DNA from: Roseibium sp. TrichSKD4
Lineage (GTDB): Bacteria > Pseudomonadota > Alphaproteobacteria > Rhizobiales > Stappiaceae
Length of the DNA: 32,680 nucleotides
Direction: 5' to 3'
Assembly: GCF_000148725.1 (NCBI RefSeq)
Contig: NZ_GL476302.1
Location: forward strand, 20,260 to 52,939
Under the pieces are notes generated by a model, which was not told where the DNA came from, did no database searches, and worked only from the letters and a program-made list of their open reading frames with translations. Made by a program: the position numbers and the translations under genes. Below, piece after piece: positions 1 through 7,556 of the stretch (position 1 is the stretch's first letter; every line of letters begins with the position of its first letter).

Positions 1-474
1 TCATCATCCGACCGCGCATGCGGTTGATGGTTTGCTGTCCGTTTTTTCTCGTTGATGCTGCGCAACAGTGGCAAGCAGGTTTTCAACCATGATGGAATCT
101 GGATCATCGCCAAATTCAATCGATGGGCTTTCCAACTGCCCGCCAGCCTTGGATATGGACGCGCGCAATTGCAAGTGTGCCTCCAGACCACGGGCAAGCC
201 TAGAGATATCATCAATGATCACGACAGGATTTCGTGCCCTGTTTTTGCGCAGGAAAGAGAGCATGGCGTCCATTTGAGGACGTTTTGCGTACTTGCCCGA
301 CATATCGTCGGCAAAGACGCGCATGACTTCATATCGTTTGTAGGAGGCAAATTCGCGGCAACGGCTTTCCTGTGAGGCAAGACCGTCGCCTTCGCGAACC
401 TGCTTAGTGCCGGAAACGCGGGCATAAATGACAGCGATTTGTTTTGAACACTTATTGTTTAATCCAGCCACCAT
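1..474 (-). pseudogene. Large serine recombinase, N-terminal part, frameshifted and cut by the window edge
   Basis: The start at 474 opens a resolvase-type catalytic domain. Residues 13-24 contain IYARVSGTKQ, with Ser21 as the expected nucleophile, followed by an IIDDISRLAR segment and an AQHQREK stretch that are typical of serine integrases and resolvases. The frame then runs into a stop at 4-6. One base out of phase the protein continues naturally (NGQQTINRMRGRMM) to the window edge. The switch falls in a run of six A on the coding strand (42-47 on the plus strand), so one missing A, a sequencing error or ribosomal slippage would explain it. The start lies only 6 nt after the stop of the small upstream gene, so the two are probably co-transcribed. 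The DNA-binding half would lie outside the window. The family call is strong; whether the gene is functional is unknown. Confidence 0.8.
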
Positions 475-480
475 TTCGCA

Positions 481-753
481 CTACGCTCCCTTGTCTTGAT
501 TGAATGATTTTGACACCCCCAAATCTTGGTATTCGCCTTCCTGTAATTCTATCACAGGCCTGCAATCCTTTGCATTTTTTGGGACGGAGTTATCCCGAAC
601 CGCGCATGCCATTTGAACCGGATCTGTCTTCCATGCCCGATCCACAGCGTTTTCCATAATGCGCCAAACAGTTCGGATAAGCTCATCCTGTTCTAAGGGG
701 GAAAGATCAAGCTGTTCGACGAGATGTCGAAATTCATCCGGGTTACATTGCAT
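481..753 (-). CDS. Small acidic hypothetical protein upstream of the recombinase
   Basis: This 90-residue protein begins MQCNPDEFRHLVEQ and is rich in charged helical segments. The first 45 residues or so resemble a small helical domain (LDLSPLEQDELIRTVWRIMEN). I do not recognise a family. An upstream ATG at 798 is possible, but the ATG at 753 has a good GAGGATATTTCC leader directly before it, so I prefer that start. It ends 6 nt before the serine recombinase start on the same strand, which suggests an operon and perhaps an accessory or regulatory role for the recombinase. That role is inferred from position only. Confidence 0.6.
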   Translation of the reverse strand: MQCNPDEFRHLVEQLDLSPLEQDELIRTVWRIMENAVDRAWKTDPVQMACAVRDNSVPKNAKDCRPVIELQEGEYQDLGVSKSFNQDKGA

Positions 754-1174
754 GGAAATATCCTCTGAGCCTGACAGCACGAATGGACGCGCCTTCAAGC
801 CGGGTGGTTACTTTGGGGTGTTATTGGGAAAAAGGCGGAGCAAATCGCTCTACGCTTACCAGGTGTGTCAACTGCACACGCACTTTATATGGTGGTCCGG
901 TGGTCCAGTCGCAAGCGATACACTTGGGCGGAGGCGTCGAAAACAATCCCGAACTTTCTGCGCAGAAATACCGATAGTGTTTCTGAGATGCGGGCGAGAA
1001 GGGTAAATTGTTCCTTGCAGCGGGTGTTCCGCTGTCCGGCTTCAAATCCGGTAAACGAGCTGTCTCGATGTGAGGCCGGATTCTCCTGAACTAAGGCATT
1101 ATGCACGAATAAGGGAGGCGCATGCTCGTATGTGATTTGAATGTCCGGCCACCAGGACAAAAAGGAATATGCCT
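754..1174. other. Intergenic region between divergent small genes
   Basis: No convincing gene lies here. Open frames exist on both strands (for example a minus-strand one covering 885-1160), but none has a good ribosome-binding site or recognisable protein features. The stretch should hold the promoters of the recombinase operon (leftward) and of the small gene at 1175 (rightward). No clear -35/-10 pair could be assigned by eye. Confidence 0.4.
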
Positions 1175-1333
1175 ATGAGCAATAAAGATTGTAATATTGG
1201 TTCGTACTATGACGAAAAGTTTAATCGCCTCAGCGAGCGCACAAAGGCGGCTTTGAAAAATATCGAGCTTGAATGTGAAGCCATCAATGACCTGTTGGAA
1301 GGTCATGCAAATTCATCCGAAGACGCAGAATAA
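1175..1333 (+). CDS. 52-residue hypothetical protein
   Basis: The small reading frame begins MSNKDCNIGSYYDEKF and ends EGHANSSEDAE. The ATG at 1175 is preceded by AAAAAGGAATATGCCT, a good Shine-Dalgarno with about 8 nt spacing. An in-frame ATG at 1169 lies too close to that site. The product is acidic and predicted to be mostly helical (ERTKAALKNIELECEAINDLLEG), with no signal peptide or membrane segment. No family was recognised. The leader resembles those of the genes starting at 753, 2167 and 29583, which supports the idea that it is a real backbone gene. Confidence 0.5.
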   Translation: MSNKDCNIGSYYDEKFNRLSERTKAALKNIELECEAINDLLEGHANSSEDAE

Positions 1334-1480
1334 ACTCAACATTCAAATGGTTTTACAGCCCTGTTGGCTGCAAGATGTGTGCAGGTGTATGACACTGCAC
1401 CCCTTGCGAAGGGAGATGGCTAGCGCTCTCCCGTTCGATCCCTCTTGCATCCGGCTCACGGTCTGAACCGAAGTTCAAGC

Positions 1481-1503
1481 TGCCGCCAACTGGCTTGGCG
1501 ACA
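1481..1503 (-). terminator. Possible terminator hairpin after the 211-residue gene
   Basis: The sequence is an inverted repeat: TGCCGCCAA, a 5-nt loop, then TTGGCGACA. On the minus strand it folds as a 9-bp stem with one G-U pair. It lies about 30 nt beyond the stop of the leftward gene at 1532-2167, between two convergent genes. There is no T tract, so if it terminates transcription it is weak or factor-assisted. Confidence 0.3.
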
Positions 1504-1531
1504 GTTATGGTGTTAGATCTGGACGTCAAGA

Positions 1532-2167
1532 TCAGGCTGTTTCGCGATTGGAATTGCTGCCTTTCAGAGCGTCACGGCGGTGTTTGTCGGCGCGGATTTT
1601 GGGCTGATAAAAACGATCCTCGAATTGCTTGCCTTCTTCATAAAAGTCACGGCCTTCAAGCGTCTTGAATTCCTCACTGATGATCTTCTTGGCAGCAACG
1701 TCGGTGATAGATAATTGCGTTGCCATCACGGCGGCCTGATGCGCATAGGCGCGATGGAAAGGCATCGGATCAGGATCATTGCCCGGTTCTGGATCACCTT
1801 CAATCATTTGAAGCACCTCATAGGCATAAGGTACACCCATCGCTATGCTTTCATCGTCAAGCTCTTCAGCCGTTTTCAAAAGGCGTTGGCGCAGCTGGTC
1901 GAGCGTTTGGCCAAATAAGGCCTTGAACAAATCACGTATGATGGTCTCAGCGCGATTTGCACTTATACCTTTCTGTGTCAGGGAAATAACAAATGCATAA
2001 ATGCCGAGTTTCTCGATAAAACTCCCGGTCCGATGGATTTCGCGATTGAGAATGGCACAGATTGAGACGAATTCCTCAAATTGCGGGTCAGTCAGCAATC
2101 TTGCGCTGTAAATGTTCCTAGCATCGGCAACCATACCAACATCAATGGGTTCAAAAATTGAGTTCAT
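1532..2167 (-). CDS. Hypothetical protein, 211 residues
   Basis: I do not recognise this protein. It is soluble and helix-rich, has no signal peptide or membrane segment, and ends in a basic tail (KIRADKHRRDALKGSNSNRETA). The ATG at 2167 follows AAAGGATATTTCC, a strong Shine-Dalgarno in a leader almost identical to those of other genes in the window (753 and 29583). Its neighbours are small unknown genes and an intergenic region leading to ardA, so it is probably part of the mobile-element backbone. The coding call rests on length, the ribosome-binding site and lack of competing frames. Confidence 0.65.
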   Translation of the reverse strand: MNSIFEPIDVGMVADARNIYSARLLTDPQFEEFVSICAILNREIHRTGSFIEKLGIYAFVISLTQKGISANRAETIIRDLFKALFGQTLDQLRQRLLKTAEELDDESIAMGVPYAYEVLQMIEGDPEPGNDPDPMPFHRAYAHQAAVMATQLSITDVAAKKIISEEFKTLEGRDFYEEGKQFEDRFYQPKIRADKHRRDALKGSNSNRETA

Positions 2168-2850
2168 GGAAATATCCTTTCATAAAAATTGAGTTTTGAA
2201 AAAGGATCGATTCCAGATGACATACGTCCGTATTTGAAGGAACGGGCAAGTCTCAAAAGTTTGCGGAAAACTGGCGTGGCTTTTTCCATTCCTGCAACAG
2301 CTTCAATGCTGAGGGATGCAGGATCATAGGGAAACGATCAAAGTGGAAAAGCCGACAATTATGGCTGAGAGAATTTCAGTTCAACACTCAATTAAGGCAA
2401 AAAAGGCGCATTCAAATGGCAATTTGATGGCGCGTGCCAAGTGATGCAATTGAGATCTGAGTTGCCGTTACCGGCGATAGCAAAATCGAGATGATGCACC
2501 GTGTCACATTTTTGACATCGGTTTCATCACCGCGTTCTCCGAACCGGACGAGCAAGTTTCCACGCATCCAGCTCTCCGTGCACAGACTTTTGCTCCGGGT
2601 CGCTTATAGCATGGTCTGCATAGCCCAATCATAAATCAATTCTAGCGCAGTCTTATTTATCTTATTGAAATGGGGAAGCCGAGAGGCACTGCCTCTTCTC
2701 TCCCCAAAAGAAAAATAGCACCTGACCGAGTGGTGATCAAAGATCACTGGCCCGCACCACAGGGGCGATTTTTCTTTTCCCCTCCCATCTCCGTTCTCGC
2801 CGAAGGGCAATGTTGCATGAGCAACCCACACCCAATTTATGGAGGAAAGA
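2168..2850. other. Long non-coding region with divergent promoters and an intron remnant
   Basis: About 680 bases without a supportable gene separate the leftward 211-residue gene from rightward ardA. Promoters for both should be here. The only recognisable element is a group II intron domain V-like hairpin at 2541-2574. A minus-strand open frame at 2604-2831 shows no protein-like features. Confidence 0.5.
2541..2574 (-). ncRNA. Group II intron domain V-like hairpin (remnant)
   Basis: Read on the minus strand, this 34-nt stretch starts GAGCTGGATGCG, has a GGAAAC-type apical loop and ends CGTCCGGTTC. It matches the length and layout of bacterial group II intron domain V: an outer 8-bp stem (GAGCTGGA with TCCGGTTC, including G-U pairs), an AGC near the 5' side, an opposed CG bulge region and a GAAA-like loop. 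No reverse transcriptase is encoded on either side, so this appears to be an isolated 3' fragment of an intron. The assignment is from memory of the domain V consensus and was not run through a covariance model. Confidence 0.55.
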
Positions 2851-3356
2851 ATGGAGATACTTTTACACGCGCAGCCCTATGACATCAGTGCAACGGGCTT
2901 TTATTTCAAAACGGCTGAGGAATACGACCGCAAAGTCAGGGGCTTGAAAAATGCCTATGGCGATCCCGTTGAGGAATTTGAAATTCAGTTCATTGACGGA
3001 GAAGAGATCGATTGCGAATTAGCCAAGGCCATTGGGATCAATCAGGCGAATTTTCGTGATTACCTGATTTGCGGAGAGGACTGGGAGGACTGGCATAAGA
3101 TCAACACAATCATTGCTATTGGTGAATTGGGTTATGATTTTGATGCTCAGTGCGATCCTGATCACCATGGCATTGATATCTACTATGTCGAGACCATGCG
3201 GGAATTGGCGGAGCAGTTTGTCGATGAAGGCTTGTTTGGCGAAGTGCTGAGAGTTTTCAGTTCTATATCGACTTTGATGCCATCGCTCGTGATTTAGCCG
3301 TTGAATATAGCGAAATCTGTATTGCAGGCGAACGCCTGATTTACCGAGCAAGCTGA
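2851..3356 (+). pseudogene. ardA: ArdA-type antirestriction protein, frameshifted near the 3' end
   Basis: ArdA proteins are acidic DNA mimics that block type I restriction enzymes and help incoming plasmids establish. The sequence shows the alphaproteobacterial pattern: MEILLHAQPYDISATGFYF at the N-terminus, then EEFEIQFIDGEEIDCELAKA, and DIYYVETMRELAEQFVDEGLFGE. The start at 2851 has GGAGG five bases upstream; an ATG at 2839 precedes that site and is unlikely. After about residue 131 the frame diverges and stops at 3297. In the -1 frame the expected tail continues (ESFQFYIDFDAIARDLAVEY to LIYRAS) to a TGA at 3354-3356, so one base is missing near 3241-3252. Either the gene is broken or the read has an indel. 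Some ArdA proteins tolerate C-terminal loss, so partial activity is possible. Confidence 0.8.
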
Positions 3357-3368
3357 GGGGGTCTGACA

Positions 3369-3794
3369 ATGACATTACCCCTCAAAAAGCACTGTGGCTA
3401 TCACGCGGGCCATCCTTGGTATTATTTGCTGGGCGGCGATATTCCGAGGCCAAGGCAAATTCTGAATCTGGTCAGGCTTGGGGATTATCGCGGCTACGCC
3501 GAGGCTGATATCAACGAAGCTGACAATAGATCCGAACCCAAACGATCAGCAGAATTGCGGAAGTTTCAAAAGAAATTTACAGCTGACTTGAAACGGGATT
3601 TAGCAATCTACCGCAAGGTTGTCAGGAAATTGCGCGAGGAGCGGGAACAAAATCCACCGCGCGAGCCGCTTCAACGCTGCGAGGATATTCACACCGCTAT
3701 GAGCCTCAAGTTTTCGCATCTGGTCAACGATTTTGCCCACTTGGTGTATCTGGATGAGCTGCTAACACGGCAGGGCGATTTATTCGATTTTTGA
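3369..3794 (+). CDS. Hypothetical protein downstream of ardA
   Basis: This 141-residue protein is basic and soluble. The first 60 residues include HPWYYLLGGDIPRPRQIL, followed by a charged helical section (KFQKKFTADLKRDLAIYRKVVRKLREEREQN) that may form a short coiled coil. It begins 12 nt after the restored ardA stop with a GAGGGGGT leader, so it is probably in the ardA operon. I do not know its family. Position suggests a plasmid-establishment role but nothing in the sequence proves this. Confidence 0.65.
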   Translation: MTLPLKKHCGYHAGHPWYYLLGGDIPRPRQILNLVRLGDYRGYAEADINEADNRSEPKRSAELRKFQKKFTADLKRDLAIYRKVVRKLREEREQNPPREPLQRCEDIHTAMSLKFSHLVNDFAHLVYLDELLTRQGDLFDF

Positions 3795-3817
3795 GTTTCA
3801 ACTGGAGCAGGCAACAC

Positions 3818-4378
3818 TCACTTATGATCTTCCAAACGCCGCAATGACCTCGTCACCGTCCAGGGGTGAATGCCGAATTGGTCTGCGATCTCAGATATTG
3901 TGCATTCACCATTGTCGAGTTTGCGTTTGGCAATACGAATGTCACAAGGCGTCATGACAGGAGGCCTGCCAATATGAACGCCTTTTGCCTTGGCTATGGC
4001 CTGCCCTTGTTGTACCCGCTCAGAAATACGTTCCCGCTCATGTTGGGCAACCGCCGCAATAACAGTGTAAGCCAATCTTCCATCGGCATTGCTGGTATCA
4101 ATCGCCAAATTGAGAATTTGAAAATGGACGCCACGAGCGCGGAGTTTGTCCGCCTCTGACAAAGCATCCATGGTATTGCGGAACGCGCGGTCAATGGAGC
4201 TGATGACCAGCGTATCTCCTTCGTTCAACAGGTCGATGGTTTCTTGATAGACGGGGCGTTGTATATCCTTCGCGCTGATGGTTTCGGCCATGATGCGGTC
4301 ACAACTGTCGACCAGAAGCTTAAATTGCCTGTCAGTTATCTGCTCATTTGAACTTACGCGAACATACCCGATTTTCAT
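3818..4378 (-). CDS. Serine recombinase of the resolvase/invertase family
   Basis: This is a complete small serine recombinase of 186 residues. Residues 3-13 read IGYVRVSSNEQ, with Ser9 as the expected nucleophile. VISSIDRAFRNTMD (about 58-71) carries the conserved arginines, and ERERISERVQQGQAIAKAKG forms the long E helix. The C-terminus (CTISEIADQFGIHPWTVTRSLRR, about 159-181) is a helix-turn-helix. Length and order match Tn3-type resolvases and Pin/Hin invertases. Likely roles are multimer resolution of the plasmid or DNA inversion. It is divergent from the gene at 4570, and the 190-bp gap would be a natural place for its recombination site, although I could not define subsites. No transposase partner is adjacent. 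Confidence 0.88.
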   Translation of the reverse strand: MKIGYVRVSSNEQITDRQFKLLVDSCDRIMAETISAKDIQRPVYQETIDLLNEGDTLVISSIDRAFRNTMDALSEADKLRARGVHFQILNLAIDTSNADGRLAYTVIAAVAQHERERISERVQQGQAIAKAKGVHIGRPPVMTPCDIRIAKRKLDNGECTISEIADQFGIHPWTVTRSLRRLEDHK

Positions 4379-4569
4379 TGTGTTTCAGGCCTTTAGGGAT
4401 TCACTTCTGCATGAGGTCATGCTACAAAAGTCATCCCTTTCGTGGTTCGGAGTATTCCGCTTCTCCGAAGATTTAATCATCTCTCTAACGTGTTGATATT
4501 TATTCATTTCAAGGTTTATTTTATCAAATCTGAACAATCACATGCAAACTTCCGCAAAACCCATGACTT

Positions 4570-4932
4570 ATGTTGAGTAGGGTTTCGTTAACTTTAAGAA
4601 AATCTAAACTTTTCTATGCCATACTACTGGCAATAATGATAAGCGGCATACAGATACATGATGCGAGTGCCTTAACCGGCGATGAGATACTCAAAACGCT
4701 CAAACCCAACGAACAATTCCACTACATATCAGGGGCAATTGGCGGCATTGCCTATGCCCGTTTTGTCAGAGACAAGCCCTCTGAAACCGGCATGAAATGC
4801 ATGCTGAACTGGTGGTACAGGCCAAACAGCACAGCAGCTTGGGATACGGTCAAACAATGGCTGGAACATCATAAAGAAAAGACCGCCGAGATTGTTCTCT
4901 ACGCTCTATTGTCAAAGGAGTGTGGTCAATAA
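4570..4932 (+). CDS. Small exported protein, unknown function
   Basis: The 120-residue product starts with a basic region (LSRVSLTLRKSK) and a hydrophobic core (LFYAILLAIMISGIQI), and ends the leader with DASA before LTGDEIL. This is a signal peptidase I-type site after about residue 34. The mature part of about 86 residues contains two cysteines (MKCML and SKECG) that could form a disulfide in the periplasm. I recognise no family with certainty. The stop overlaps the next start (TAATG at 4930-4934), so translation is coupled with the 248-residue protein that follows. Confidence 0.65.
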   Translation: MLSRVSLTLRKSKLFYAILLAIMISGIQIHDASALTGDEILKTLKPNEQFHYISGAIGGIAYARFVRDKPSETGMKCMLNWWYRPNSTAAWDTVKQWLEHHKEKTAEIVLYALLSKECGQ

Positions 4933-5678
4933 TGTTGAGGATGATGAACGATTTTGAACTTCGTGCGCTGCGGCAAGAGCAGCGTGATAATGAACGGGCA
5001 AAATGGTTCATCGCCTCCAAACGACGCGAACAGGAAAAGGAAGTTCGCGATGAGCGGGCGGAGCAGAATGTTGGCGATCTAGCCGCCAGCCTTGTTGTAG
5101 CTGATCCGATTGAAGTGAAATCGTTTCGCGCCGATCTGGATACTTATGACGTCGCTACAATCGAAGCCATCATGGAAAATCGTGAGATACTGGAACGGCT
5201 TTATCGCGAACGAGACCTACTGCTTGAACGCGCCTACAAACAAGATGATGGCACGCGTGTCTTCAAGTCGGAGGATGGCGTTCGGGTATTTGATGACCAT
5301 GGCAATCTTGTATCGCCTGATCGTGTTGATCCAGACGAAATCGCAGATCATTATCCAAGTGCGGAATCCTACCTGGAACAATTGCGCCTGATCGAACAGC
5401 ATGAAGCAATTGATCAAAATCTGATAGGCTATCAAACTCAATTGGATGACGCACGGGACCGGTTGGACAGTGGTGAACTTTCCCAATCGGAATTTGATGA
5501 CCTCAGATCATCCATAGAAAACAACATGCCAGTCGAAGTCAGGCGCAAGCTACCGGACTATGATCCAACGCAACAGGCAGAATTGAAAACTAAATTCTCC
5601 GCGTCTGCGACCCATACCGCAAAACTCAGCCCGGCAGATATGGCAATTGATCCAACCATGGTGCCGGGACTGGGATAA
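4932..5678 (+). CDS. Hypothetical coiled-coil-rich protein
   Basis: The 248-residue protein starts MLRMMNDFELRALRQEQRDN and is strongly charged and helical in its first 60 residues. A second helical section near residues 150-200 includes YLEQLRLIEQHEAIDQNLIG. The ATG at 4932 overlaps the TAA of the previous gene and has AAAGGAG about 11 nt upstream. A GTG at 4920 in frame is less likely. No enzymatic motif is visible. The protein ends MAIDPTMVPGLG at 5678, but a different frame stays open and protein-like to 5888 (see findings), so the true C-terminus may be longer. Context suggests a plasmid or mating-related pair with the exported protein upstream. Confidence 0.7.
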   Translation: MLRMMNDFELRALRQEQRDNERAKWFIASKRREQEKEVRDERAEQNVGDLAASLVVADPIEVKSFRADLDTYDVATIEAIMENREILERLYRERDLLLERAYKQDDGTRVFKSEDGVRVFDDHGNLVSPDRVDPDEIADHYPSAESYLEQLRLIEQHEAIDQNLIGYQTQLDDARDRLDSGELSQSEFDDLRSSIENNMPVEVRRKLPDYDPTQQAELKTKFSASATHTAKLSPADMAIDPTMVPGLG

Positions 5679-6124
5679 GGGAAACAATTTCGGTCCGCTC
5701 AGTTGAACGAATTGAACATGCTGTTCGCCTCCGAGATGACCTCAAATGCGGGAGGACTAAACACCATGGGGCGTTGCCTCCCAACCGTTTCGGTAGCGTT
5801 TTTGATTTACACAAAAATGGGTGTGGAAGTAGTGACTCTACTGCTGATTGGTTGGGTGAGTTTTTTGAATCGGGTAGTTTGTAAAAATTACGTATACATT
5901 CTCTGCTAAGTGCAGGTGCTGATGGCCTGACTCAGCTGTGCCAATTTGGATGCCCCAATGAAATGCAAACTTTCAATATGGCCTTGTAGACTGGGCGTTT
6001 TTGAAAATCGATCGTGGTTAAATTGATGTACATGATGCGTTTGAATTGCAGGAATGGGTTTTAAAGGTTTAACCGCGTCCCCAAGCGCAGCCGAATCTGC
6101 GTATTTCAAGAGAAATGATAATAC
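5679..6124. other. Intergenic or degraded coding stretch before the toxin-like locus
   Basis: No gene is certain here. From 5675 to about 5888 one frame is open without a start codon and reads like protein (IRETISVRSVERIEHAVRLR, later NRFGSVFDLHKNG and EFFESGSL before a TAA). An alternative 47-residue hydrophobic frame starts at the ATG near 5765 after GGAGGA. The remainder to 6124 holds nothing I recognise and probably contains the promoter of the DUF4274 gene. Confidence 0.35.
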
Positions 6125-6673
6125 ATGAGCAAAATGGATTTAATGCAACAATGGTGGGCGGACCAAGAGGCTGTATTATATCCAGCTGAACAGGTGCCGA
6201 AAATCATCGAATGGCTCGGGTATCAAACTCCTGATACTTGGCATCAGATTGTCCTGACCTGGAACTACGACTTCTCTTTAGAGGTATTAGCTTGGATCTT
6301 GGAGCAAGAAAACTGTGATCGCGGCACTGCGGCAAGGGTTTTTCTTGTCGAAGGTGTGGGGTACTGGATCTGGGATGCTTTGGACGATGAAGCTAGAGCA
6401 ATGGATGAAACTCACGTTTGCAATATCGTTCTCAGAAACTGGAAAAGATATAAAACCAGCGAGCTAAAACATGGATATGACGTTCCGAAAAAAATTATAG
6501 AACTTGTTTCAAACAAGAGCTTCACGGGCCACTTGGCAAAGTCGCCAGTGAAGGAGATCTTGGATTATGACGGAAAGCGAGAGGCTAACTCCAAGTACGC
6601 CTCAGAAGACGGCAAAATTGTAATCGATTTCGACTTCTGGGTGAAGTCGAAAGGAATCGAGTTGATGAATTAG
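6125..6673 (+). CDS. DUF4274-type protein, possible immunity protein
   Basis: The 182-residue soluble protein contains a central block (DTWHQIVLTWNYDFSLEVLAW followed by ILEQENCDRGTAARVFLVEG, about residues 37-78) that matches the DUF4274 pattern of a WH..V..WN.D..LE.L.WI..Q..CD.GTA..F segment. DUF4274 proteins are commonly found near contact-dependent and other polymorphic toxins, but their biochemical role is not established. The gene lies about 200 bp before an Imm11-like gene and 880 bp before the RTX/AHH protein on the same strand. A role as a second immunity or accessory protein of that locus is inferred from position. There is no signal peptide, so it acts in the cytoplasm. Confidence 0.7.
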   Translation: MSKMDLMQQWWADQEAVLYPAEQVPKIIEWLGYQTPDTWHQIVLTWNYDFSLEVLAWILEQENCDRGTAARVFLVEGVGYWIWDALDDEARAMDETHVCNIVLRNWKRYKTSELKHGYDVPKKIIELVSNKSFTGHLAKSPVKEILDYDGKREANSKYASEDGKIVIDFDFWVKSKGIELMN

Positions 6674-6880
6674 CCGCTGAAATAAATAACAGCGCCAGAT
6701 CTTCGAAGTGCATCCAGCTGGTAGGCGGAAATTCCTTTCTGTTTGAAAGCGAAGAGATTGGTGCGCGAAAGCCAATATTTGCGACGAAACGCACAAGATC
6801 GGAGCCTGCAATGTCAACCGCGCGCTTGTTGCGCGTAATCTAAGAGTTTTAGAGCCAAGACGATATTGGGTAACAAATCA

Positions 6881-7525
6881 ATGAATGTATTCGAGCTATC
6901 TGGCGATGTCGGCAGTAACTATTGTGTAAACGGTGTTTGGTGTCTTACTCAGTCTCGTTTCTATGATGAAGTAAGCGATAAATGGATACCTGCGCTTGAA
7001 ACGAAACTGTTAGATGGAAAAAACATCACGGTTGAATCAAGGGCAGAGTATCTCTCCAGATGGTACGTTTTAAATTCAGATACGCTAGTTCAGAGTTACT
7101 TTATACTAGGTGATTTCAGCAAGTTGCGACTGAGCTTCCCACTCTTCAGTGCAAGCTTGAAGAAAATATTTGAAAGCGTCATTCCGGACGGATTTGAGTA
7201 TATCGAGATTGAGAAGGTCTGGGCCGAAAAACAGGCCTGCCCTATCCCTGGAGGTCCATTCTATCTGGCCAATCTGCTTGTCGAGCGCGACACTTGGGAT
7301 GATGAACTCACTGAAATTTATCCGATGACGCGAGTTGACGGGACCCGTTACGAGAGTATCGACGGGACCAAAAAGTTTGTCCAAAAATCAAAGCTGCATG
7401 GTGCCACGATATGGCGCGAGTGCAGAACAAATCATGTTTTGTGTACGCAGGAAGTGAAAGACATCCTCCAGAAAGCGGGTGTCCAAGGTATTCATTTCCA
7501 GTCTGTGCGTGTTTCGGACAAGTAA
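6881..7525 (+). CDS. Imm11-like (DUF1629) immunity protein
   Basis: The 214-residue protein shows typical DUF1629/Imm11 features in its second half: IPGGPFYLANLLVERDTWD, then a block around ATIWRECRTNHVLCTQEVKD, and a C-terminal GVQGIHFQSV. Imm11 proteins are predicted cytoplasmic immunity proteins that neutralise nuclease toxins, and as I recall they are often encoded next to AHH-type nucleases. The gene ends 31 nt before the start of the RTX protein that has an AHH-like N-terminus, so the pairing fits. A TTG at 6866 could extend the frame by five codons. I prefer the ATG at 6881, though neither start has a strong ribosome-binding site. Confidence 0.75.
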   Translation: MNVFELSGDVGSNYCVNGVWCLTQSRFYDEVSDKWIPALETKLLDGKNITVESRAEYLSRWYVLNSDTLVQSYFILGDFSKLRLSFPLFSASLKKIFESVIPDGFEYIEIEKVWAEKQACPIPGGPFYLANLLVERDTWDDELTEIYPMTRVDGTRYESIDGTKKFVQKSKLHGATIWRECRTNHVLCTQEVKDILQKAGVQGIHFQSVRVSDK

Positions 7526-7556
7526 TTTCAATAAAATTCTATCTGGAGTGCTAATA

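Noticed and set aside
1030-1065. tRNA anticodon-arm-like sequence (CCGGCTTCAAATCCGG) resembling part of a selenocysteine tRNA
   Set aside because: The stem pairs only as a short palindrome with a loop one base too long, and no acceptor, D or T arms can be built around it.
885-1160. Minus-strand 91-codon open frame
   Set aside because: No ribosome-binding site, no recognisable domain, and it would overlap the promoter space of the gene at 1175.
2604-2831. Minus-strand 75-codon open frame upstream of ardA
   Set aside because: No start signal or family features; composition looks non-coding.
4379-4569. Possible resolvase res site between divergent genes
   Set aside because: No paired inverted subsites of the expected 28-34 bp could be seen.
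5703-5909. Hydrophobic 47-68 codon plus-strand frame with a GGAGGA site
   Set aside because: A competing, more protein-like frame covers the same bases, and the hydrophobic frame has no matching family that I know; kept only as a note in the intergenic entry.
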